This document shows positions 58,811 through 64,000 of a DNA stretch of 64,000 nucleotides, in pieces (the first letter of the stretch is position 1; each line of letters opens with the position of its first letter). The position numbers were made by a program, and so were the translations under genes. The DNA is from Sphingomonas sp. M1-B02 (GTDB lineage: Bacteria > Pseudomonadota > Alphaproteobacteria > Sphingomonadales > Sphingomonadaceae), in assembly GCF_026167525.1 (NCBI RefSeq), contig NZ_CP110679.1:3211501-3275500 (forward strand), read 5' to 3'. A model generated the notes under the pieces. It was not told where the DNA came from. It was given only the letters and a program-made list of their open reading frames with translations, and searched no databases.

Positions 58811-58903
58811 TTGAACGAGCGCCCCCCAACGACCGACCCTGAACCAGCGCCCCTAAACGACCGACCCTGAACGAGCGCCCTGAACGAGCGCCCTGAACGA
58901 GCG
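58811..58903. repeat. Short tandem repeat (28/13-base units)
   Basis: The motif TGAACGAGCGCC (with variants) recurs at about 58812, 58840, 58868, 58881 and 58894. The spacing is 28, 28, 13 and 13 bases, so a longer unit shortened to its core. It lies just before the iron-permease-like gene and may affect its promoter or be a slippage hotspot. Confidence 0.75.
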
Positions 58904-58957
58904 ACGGTGACCGCGCCTTTCGCTTCGCTTATGGTGTCCCGCGAAAAGGGGAACGGC

Positions 58958-59359
58958 ATGGGACATCTGTTCGAGCGCTTCGCGCAATCGGTGGCATCTT
59001 GGGCGGGACGGCCCCCGGCCTTCGTCTTCGCGCTCAGCGTGGTGCTGGTCTGGGCACTGACCGGCCCGATCTTCGGCTATTCCGACACCTGGCAGCTGGT
59101 GATCAACACCGGCACGACGATCGTCACCTTCCTGATGGTATTCCTGATCCAGAACGCCCAGAATCGCGATGCCGCGGCGATCCAGGCCAAGCTGGACGAA
59201 CTGATCCGCTCGCTGGTCGATGCGCGCAACGAATTCATCGGGATCGAGCATCTCGGCGAGCGCGAGCTTGGCTACATCCGCGATCGGCTCGAGGACGAAG
59301 CGGGACAGGGGCCGCGCAGCGCACATGCCGGGATCGGGCGCGTGCTCGATCGTCGCTGA
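58958..59359 (+). CDS. Low-affinity iron permease-like membrane protein
   Basis: The 133-residue protein has two hydrophobic helices (AFVFALSVVLVWALTGPIFG and TWQLVINTGTTIVTFLMVFLIQ) and the conserved QNAQNRDAAAIQAKLDELI segment of the Iron_permease (PF04120) family. The ATG at 58958 follows AAAAGGGGAA and gives the family's usual length. Function in iron uptake is inferred from a yeast relative and is not proven in bacteria. The C-terminal tail is polar. Confidence 0.85.
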   Translation: MGHLFERFAQSVASWAGRPPAFVFALSVVLVWALTGPIFGYSDTWQLVINTGTTIVTFLMVFLIQNAQNRDAAAIQAKLDELIRSLVDARNEFIGIEHLGERELGYIRDRLEDEAGQGPRSAHAGIGRVLDRR

Positions 59360-59415
59360 TCGCCGCATCCCATAACCGGCGTGCATCGAAGACCCTGCAT
59401 TAAGCTCTTGATGCC

Positions 59416-60327
59416 ATGCCATGCCGCGCGGCATCGCTTGGCCGTCCGGACTGGGAGCATCTTGTGGGTTTTGAGCAGCCTCGGCCGCGCGGCGCGGGAT
59501 CCGAAGACTATCCAACCGCCTATCAGCGCGACGGCTATGCGATCCTGCCCCGATTCTTCGGGCCCGACGAAGTGGCGGCGATCGCCGCGGCGATGGACCA
59601 GATCCATGCCGAGGGCGTCGCGCACGGGCGCAGCTTCCGCCACGGCAACCTCTTCTACAATGTTGCACCGGTGGACGACGGCGAGCCGCTGGTGCGGATG
59701 GTGCAATGGCCTTCCTATCACCAGCCGGTGCTCGACGCGGTCCGTCGCGATCCGCGCTTCGCGGCGATGCTCGCGCCGCTGATCGGCGGCGACCTGAAGC
59801 AGATCATCAACCAGCTCCACTGGAAGGCGCCCGGGAGCCTTGGCGATTTCGCCTGGCACCAGGATTCGCGCTTCCGCAAGCCCGACGCGCATTATCGCAA
59901 TCTCGGCACTTCCTATGTCCAGACCGGCCTGGCGATCGATCCGCACAATCCGGGATCGGGCGGGATGCGGTTCGTGCCCGGCAGCCACCTGCAGGGCACG
60001 GTGGATCTCGACACGTCGACCGAAGTGCTTGGATCTTCGCTGGCCGACGATGCGCTGATCGCCGCGGGCTTCTCGCCCGACGACGTCGTCGAGCTGGTGC
60101 TGGAGCCCGGCGATCTGGCGATCTGGAGCCCCTATCTGGTGCATGGATCGGGGGCCAATCGCTCGGAGCATCAGCGCCGCTTCTACATCAATGGCTATGT
60201 CCGCGCCGCGGATTGCGATCGCGGCGAATGGACGTTTCGCGACGGGGAGCCGGTGGCGCTAGGCGCGGAGCCGGCGCTGGTCCATTATGAGCAATTGCAC
60301 GAGCGCGGCGAACCGCATTATGTTTGA
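59416..60327 (+). CDS. Phytanoyl-CoA dioxygenase family protein
   Basis: The 303-residue protein has a double-stranded beta-helix with the 2-His-1-carboxylate iron site: WHQD (H148 and D150) and the distal H243 in LVHGSGAN. It should be an Fe(II)/2-oxoglutarate oxygenase acting on a small molecule or lipid; the substrate is unknown. A GTG at 59464 is an alternative start. It is 56 bases from the preceding gene and stands alone on the plus strand. Confidence 0.87.
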   Translation: MPCRAASLGRPDWEHLVGFEQPRPRGAGSEDYPTAYQRDGYAILPRFFGPDEVAAIAAAMDQIHAEGVAHGRSFRHGNLFYNVAPVDDGEPLVRMVQWPSYHQPVLDAVRRDPRFAAMLAPLIGGDLKQIINQLHWKAPGSLGDFAWHQDSRFRKPDAHYRNLGTSYVQTGLAIDPHNPGSGGMRFVPGSHLQGTVDLDTSTEVLGSSLADDALIAAGFSPDDVVELVLEPGDLAIWSPYLVHGSGANRSEHQRRFYINGYVRAADCDRGEWTFRDGEPVALGAEPALVHYEQLHERGEPHYV

Positions 60328-60355
60328 GCGGCCGGCCTAAAGGGGAAATGCAACT

Positions 60356-60664
60356 TTAGTCGGGCTCGGGGGCGTCCAGCGCATCGGTCGCGGGCGTGGG
60401 CGTCGGCACGGGCGTCCGGCTTTCGACCAGCCGCTTAGTGTCCGCTACCGCCTTCAGCTCGGCCACCTCCCCCTCCAGTTCCGCAATACGTTCTTCGAGC
60501 CGCTTGATGCGGATGTTGGATTCGACTTCCCAGACATTTTCGAGCGCGGCGGTGGCGTCGTCGGTGCGGTTCCACTGATCCTTGGCGATCTGGGCATTGG
60601 TCGCGTCGCCCGAGCAGGCGGCGAGCGTCAGCATCGAAGCGACGCCGAGCAATAGTAATCTCAC
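60356..60664 (-). CDS. Coiled-coil lipoprotein, uncharacterised
   Basis: The 102-residue product has a signal peptide with lipobox LAAC (Cys17), followed by a charged helix (RIKRLEERIAELEGEVAELK, about residues 52-71) that should form a coiled coil, and a Pro/Thr-rich tail. It is anchored in the envelope. No family is recognised. It converges on the dioxygenase gene. Confidence 0.68.
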   Translation of the reverse strand: MRLLLLGVASMLTLAACSGDATNAQIAKDQWNRTDDATAALENVWEVESNIRIKRLEERIAELEGEVAELKAVADTKRLVESRTPVPTPTPATDALDAPEPD

Positions 60665-60736
60665 CTGTCCGATGCCCCCGCCCCAGAATTAGCCTGCCAG
60701 TCTATCGAATCGGCGCCGCGCCGCAATCGTCGAGCC

Positions 60737-61900
60737 TCAGCGTGTCGCGAGATTTTCCTCAACCGGGGTGAAGGCCGAATGCGCGCCCGCTGCGTCGGGC
60801 ACGTCGGTGGCGAAATAAGCGACGCCGGTGCCGCGGCTGCGGTCGATCCACAGCCCCGAGCGCAGGCCATAGGCTTCGCCTGCATGGCCGATGCGTTTGC
60901 GGCCATCGGCGAACAGGCCGTCGCGGCAGCCTGCGCGCGCAGTGGGCAGGAAGGTGACCGCCAGCCCATAGCTGCAATAGAAGCCGTCGATCGTGTCGCC
61001 ATTGCTGCCGTCATAGGTCCAGAGCGGCGTTTCGAGCAGCGCCATCGATCGAGGCGTCAGCAGCCGCACCCCGTCCAGCGTGCCGCCGCCGAGCAGAAGC
61101 CGGCCGATCCGGGCGAGCCCGCGCGCGGAAATGCGCAGGCCCCCCTGCGGCGCGAAGATCGCGCCGTTGGTCCCCACGCGCCATTGGTTCAGGTCGCAGC
61201 TGCCATCGCTGGCGGGGGTCACCGCGCAGGCGGGGGCGACGCCCTTATGATCGTCCTTGGTCGGTTGGCCGGCGCGGTAGATCGTCACGGCGCGCGCCGC
61301 AGTGGCGGGGCTGCAGCTCGCCCAATTATAGCAGGCGTCGATCCCGAGCGGCTTGAGGACGAGCCGGTCCATCAGCCGATCGAAGCGCTCGCCGGTGGCG
61401 CGCTCCATCACCGCGGCGATGACCGGGAAGTTGAAATTGGCGTAGCGGAAATAGCTGCCCGGGGCGTGCGCGGCGTCCCATGCCCTGGGGTTTTCGAGCG
61501 CCGCGCGCATGTCGGCGTCGAGCGGCAGGACATAGTCGATCGTGTCGGTGAGGCTCGACTGGTGCGAGAGCAGGAGCCGCAGCGTGATCGGCGCATTCGG
61601 GAAGGCGGGGTTGCGGAGCCGCCAGCCGAGCTGCGCCGAGACGTCGGCGTCGAGATCGAGCTTGCTCTGCTCCACCAGCCGCAGCACGCCGATTGCGACT
61701 ATCAGCTTGGAGATCGAGGCGACTCGCACCGGATCGTCGGCGGTGACCGGGCGCTGGGCAGCGAGATCCGCGAAGCCGGCGGCCTCGACATTGGTCTCTC
61801 CCGTGCGATCGAAGGCGACACGTACCGTCGCGACTGGCTGGGGTGCGGTTTGGGGCGTGGCGGCGAGGATGAGGGCTGCGAGCAACATGGCGCACAGCAT
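60737..61900 (-). CDS. Secreted serine hydrolase of the beta-lactamase/D-peptidase family
   Basis: The 387-residue product has a signal peptide ([15 protein letters not shown]) and the class C-like SxxK motif S62-I-S-K65 (VASISKL) with YAN near residue 155 as the YxN element. An HAGEAYGLR stretch near the end replaces the usual KTG box. Such proteins hydrolyse D-amino-acid amides, peptides or esters. It diverges from the LysR gene next to DUF1611 and epimerase genes, so it may feed D-amino acids or dipeptides into that pathway. The ATG at 61900 gives the signal peptide. Confidence 0.83.
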   Translation of the reverse strand: MLCAMLLAALILAATPQTAPQPVATVRVAFDRTGETNVEAAGFADLAAQRPVTADDPVRVASISKLIVAIGVLRLVEQSKLDLDADVSAQLGWRLRNPAFPNAPITLRLLLSHQSSLTDTIDYVLPLDADMRAALENPRAWDAAHAPGSYFRYANFNFPVIAAVMERATGERFDRLMDRLVLKPLGIDACYNWASCSPATAARAVTIYRAGQPTKDDHKGVAPACAVTPASDGSCDLNQWRVGTNGAIFAPQGGLRISARGLARIGRLLLGGGTLDGVRLLTPRSMALLETPLWTYDGSNGDTIDGFYCSYGLAVTFLPTARAGCRDGLFADGRKRIGHAGEAYGLRSGLWIDRSRGTGVAYFATDVPDAAGAHSAFTPVEENLATR

Positions 61901-61944
61901 GGCGGGCGTTTCCCCTTTGGGCAAACCGCGATACTCTGCGCGGC

Positions 61945-62829
61945 ATGAACCTGCGCCACATCGAGATATTCCACGCGGTTTACGTGAACGGATCGGTCAG
62001 CGGGGCGGCGCGTGCGCTCAACGTGTCGCAGCCCTCGGTATCGAAAATGCTGCGCCATGCCGAATCGCTGCTCGGCTTCCATTTGTTCCAGCGCACCAAC
62101 GGGCGGCTGGTGCCCACCGACGATGCGCACACCTTGTTCGGCGAAGTCGCCGAGATCCAGGACAAGGTCTATGCGCTGCGCGAGGCGGGCAAGAATCTGC
62201 GCCGCGGGACCGGCGGTATCCTGCGGGTCTCGGCGCTGCCCAGCCTGGCGCTGCAGGCGCTGCCGACCGCGGTGGCGCGCTTCCTCAAGACGCGCGAGAA
62301 TGTGAAGTTCGATCTCCAGACCGTCCATCATGACGATCTGCTGCGCAAGTTGTTCGAGCGCGAGACCGACATCGCCATCGCCTATGAGATCCCGCCGGCG
62401 GCGCCGATCGATCACAAGGCGCTGGGCGAAGGCGAATTGGTGATCCTCTATCGCGAGGAGGAGATGCCCGGCGCGCCCGATCGGCTCGACCTGGAATGCC
62501 TGCAGGGAAAGCGCTTCATAAGCGTCGCGACCAGCGGGCCGATCGGGCAGCTTTTCACCCAGGAGGTCCAGCGGCTGGGGATAGAGCTCAACGAAGTCGT
62601 GATGGCGCGCACTTTCTATATCGCCACCGCGCTCGTGCAGCAGGGGGTGGGGATGACGGTGGTCGACAGCTTTACCGCGCAGGCCTCGCTGGTGCCCGGA
62701 CTGGCGATGCGGCCGCTGAAGCCGCAGCTCACTTTCGGGGTGCATGCGATGTACCTCCACAATCGCCCGCTGACGGCGCTTGCCACCGATTTCCTGAAGA
62801 CGCTGCGTAGCGTGATCGACGTGCCATAA
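61945..62829 (+). CDS. LysR-family regulator (candidate DgcR)
   Basis: The 294-residue protein has an N-terminal LysR helix-turn-helix (residues about 1-60, [21 protein letters not shown]) and a periplasmic-binding-protein-like effector domain. Its gene is divergent from the serine hydrolase (44 bases between starts) and parallel to the DUF1611 gene 70 bases downstream, the usual place for a pathway-specific activator. The co-inducer is unknown; D-glutamate or an acyl derivative is plausible from the context. Confidence 0.88.
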   Translation: MNLRHIEIFHAVYVNGSVSGAARALNVSQPSVSKMLRHAESLLGFHLFQRTNGRLVPTDDAHTLFGEVAEIQDKVYALREAGKNLRRGTGGILRVSALPSLALQALPTAVARFLKTRENVKFDLQTVHHDDLLRKLFERETDIAIAYEIPPAAPIDHKALGEGELVILYREEEMPGAPDRLDLECLQGKRFISVATSGPIGQLFTQEVQRLGIELNEVVMARTFYIATALVQQGVGMTVVDSFTAQASLVPGLAMRPLKPQLTFGVHAMYLHNRPLTALATDFLKTLRSVIDVP

Positions 62830-62899
62830 CGCGGAGCTATGGCGCGCGCGCCAGACGCTATGCGCAGACTTTTGAGCGCCCGCGATACGAGGGCTCGTG

Positions 62900-63934
62900 A
62901 TGATCCCAGCACCCTATCTTCTCTATCTCGGCCACAGCACCGATTTCGTCGGCATCAAGACCTCGCGCGGGCTTGCCGCCTTCCGTCCCCAGGATTGCGT
63001 CGGCGAGTTTCGCTATGACGATTGCCCGCTGAGCGTGGGCATGCCGCGGATGAGCATCGCCGAGGGGGCCGCAGCGGGGGCGAAGACGCTCGTGCTCGGG
63101 GTGGCCAATTCGGGCGGAATGATGGGCCAGGCGCTGATCGACGATGCCGCCGCCGCGCTGGAGGCGGGGATGCATGTCGCCTCCGGGCTGCACCAGCGGC
63201 TGCGCGACGATCCGCGGCTGGTGGCGCTGGCGCGCGCGAAGGGCCTCCAGCTGTTCGACGTGCGCGATCCGCCCGCGAACCTCAAGGTCGGCAATGGCTA
63301 TGCGCGCGCCGGGCACCGATTGCTGACTGTCGGCACCGATTGCTCGGTCGGCAAGATGTATACGACGCTGGCGCTGGTGACGGGGCTGCGCGAGCGCGGC
63401 GTCACCGCCGATTTCCGGGCTACCGGGCAGACCGGAATCCTGATCGCCGGCGCGGGCGTGCCGGTGGATGCGGTGGTCGCCGATTTCATCTCGGGCGCGA
63501 TCGAGCAGCTGGCGCCCGCGCGCGACGATGATGGCTGGGATCTGATCGAGGGCCAGGGCTCGCTGTTCCACCCGAGCTTCGCTGGCGTCTCGACCGGACT
63601 GCTTCACGGCGCCCAGCCCGAGGCGATCGTGATGTGCCACGATCCGGTCCGCACCGATATGCGCGGCATTCCGGGCCGGGCGCTGCCGGGGCTCGCCGAA
63701 TGTATCGCGATGAACCTGCAGGTCGCGCGGCTGACCAGCCCTGAAGTCCGCGCGGTCGGCATCTGCCTCAATACCTCGGCGATGGACCCGGCCGAGGCGC
63801 GGGCAATCTGCCTGAAGACACAGGACAAGATCGGCCTTCCCTGCACCGATCCGATCGCCTTCGGCGTGAACGAGATACTCGACGAATTGCTATGCCCCGC
63901 ACCCTTAGCGCGCAGCACGACAGCTTTCCGCTAG
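62900..63934 (+). CDS. dgcN: DUF1611 (DgcN-type) protein
   Basis: The 344-residue protein belongs to the DUF1611 family, with a P-loop-like GTDCSVGKM at residues 145-153 and RATGQTGILIAGAG following. The DgcN protein of this family, paired with the epimerase DgcA, takes part in D-glutamate catabolism by acylating the amino group. The next gene overlaps by 43 bases and starts like an enolase-type dipeptide epimerase, so the DgcN-DgcA pair is kept. I preferred the ATG at 62900 over a GTG one codon earlier. The assignment to D-amino-acid use is by family and context. Confidence 0.83.
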   Translation: MIPAPYLLYLGHSTDFVGIKTSRGLAAFRPQDCVGEFRYDDCPLSVGMPRMSIAEGAAAGAKTLVLGVANSGGMMGQALIDDAAAALEAGMHVASGLHQRLRDDPRLVALARAKGLQLFDVRDPPANLKVGNGYARAGHRLLTVGTDCSVGKMYTTLALVTGLRERGVTADFRATGQTGILIAGAGVPVDAVVADFISGAIEQLAPARDDDGWDLIEGQGSLFHPSFAGVSTGLLHGAQPEAIVMCHDPVRTDMRGIPGRALPGLAECIAMNLQVARLTSPEVRAVGICLNTSAMDPAEARAICLKTQDKIGLPCTDPIAFGVNEILDELLCPAPLARSTTAFR

Positions 63935-64000
63935 CCACCCCGTTCCGCATCTCGCGCGGCGTGAAGACGCAGGCGGAGGTGATCACGGTCGAGGTGGCGG
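63892..64000 (+). CDS. dgcA: Dipeptide epimerase / DgcA-type racemase, N-terminal part (runs off the window)
   Basis: The first 36 residues (MPRTLSAQHDSFPLATPFRI, then SRGVKTQAEVITVEVA) match the N-terminal capping strand of enolase-superfamily dipeptide epimerases. The gene starts 43 bases inside the end of the DUF1611 gene and continues past base 64000. It is probably the racemase partner of DgcN, converting an N-acylated D-amino acid to its L form. Only the start is visible, so the specificity is unproved. Confidence 0.75.
   Translation, partial: MPRTLSAQHDSFPLATPFRISRGVKTQAEVITVEVA

Larger units (their letters stand above)
58056..58957. other. Gene-poor structured region with hairpins, tandem repeats and one weak reading frame
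   Basis: This 0.9 kb gap holds two adjacent DnaA-box-like nonamers (58072-58089), several hairpins, a strong terminator at 58730-58759 and a tandem repeat at 58811-58903. One 71-residue frame (58337-58552) reads as a basic, Gln/Arg/Ser-rich peptide without a ribosome site, and I do not call it as a gene. The strong terminator suggests that a plus-strand transcript of up to 600 bases ends here. It may be a non-coding RNA or a small undetected mRNA. Confidence 0.45.

Noticed and set aside
58811..58903. CRISPR array
   Set aside because: Units are 13 or 28 bases with no unique spacers of constant length and no cas genes.
58056..58957. Possible tmRNA, RNase P RNA or 6S RNA
   Set aside because: The signature sequences (tag-peptide codons, GAGGAAAGTCC core) are absent by eye.

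Overview
The window is a 64 kb piece of a high-GC alphaproteobacterial chromosome. It is almost certainly from a sphingomonad (Sphingomonas or a close relative). The reasons are a mannonate dehydratase that keeps every catalytic residue at the numbering of the Novosphingobium ManD enzyme, a RegB/RegA redox pair behind a bo3 oxidase operon, a methionine synthase split into two genes, an F1-only atp operon, a polyhydroxyalkanoate cluster, and two families of intergenic palindromes of the kind common in this group. I see no rRNA, tRNA, CRISPR array, prophage or complete insertion sequence. It reads as core and niche-metabolism chromosome with a few accessory patches. The window cuts a gene at each end (cyoB at the left, a dipeptide epimerase at the right).

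Layout. 0-4.3 kb: cytochrome bo3 oxidase genes cyoB(partial)-cyoC-cyoD, a SURF1 assembly factor, and a RegB/RegA-type sensor kinase and regulator, all overlapping by a few bases. 4.3-10 kb, minus strand: GntR regulator, ManD, NAD(P)H-hydrate dehydratase, histidine phosphatase, a newly read 56-residue membrane protein, aldo/keto reductase and two tiny lipoproteins. 10-16.4 kb: a methionine/one-carbon operon (ArsR-methyltransferase regulator, metF, metH part 1, a GNAT enzyme, metH part 2), whose promoter carries a perfect 22-bp palindrome. 16.4-21.6 kb: Sel1-repeat protein, small secreted protein, a frameshifted remnant of an ABC-F gene, a DUF1080 hydrolase and the intact ABC-F gene. 21.8-26.9 kb: two glycosyltransferases, an MHS-type transporter and alanine racemase. 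26.9-31.5 kb: TonB-like C-terminal-domain protein, PhzF, acetyl-CoA acetyltransferase, a short PHA synthase and the repressor PhaR. 31.5-37 kb: an unusual soluble chemoreceptor-like protein, a secreted methyltransferase, an aspartyl protease, a lone CpaF ATPase and a small secreted protein. 37.2-43.2 kb: F1-ATPase genes atpHAGDC with two unrelated secreted-protein genes inserted between subunits. 43.4-52.3 kb: TPR-like secreted protein, MFS exporter, RhlE helicase, second DUF1080 protein, and a trehalose cluster (otsB, GH15, otsA). 52.4-60.7 kb: esterase, MFS exporter with an extra C-terminal domain, histone-H1-like protein, small acidic protein, GT4 glycosyltransferase, glycine-zipper protein, cupin, a 0.9 kb gene-poor region ending in a strong terminator, iron-permease-like protein, phytanoyl-CoA dioxygenase and a coiled-coil lipoprotein. 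60.7-64 kb: serine hydrolase diverging from a LysR regulator, then a DUF1611 (DgcN-type) gene overlapping the start of a dipeptide epimerase (DgcA-type), a candidate D-amino-acid catabolic locus.

The most interesting signals are the operator overlapping a probable leaderless start of the methionine regulator, the two foreign-looking genes inside the atp operon, the ABC-F remnant with a one-base deletion in its Walker A motif, the reversed-architecture chemoreceptor, the structured gene-poor region at 58.1-58.8 kb, and the DgcN/DgcA/LysR/serine-hydrolase locus.
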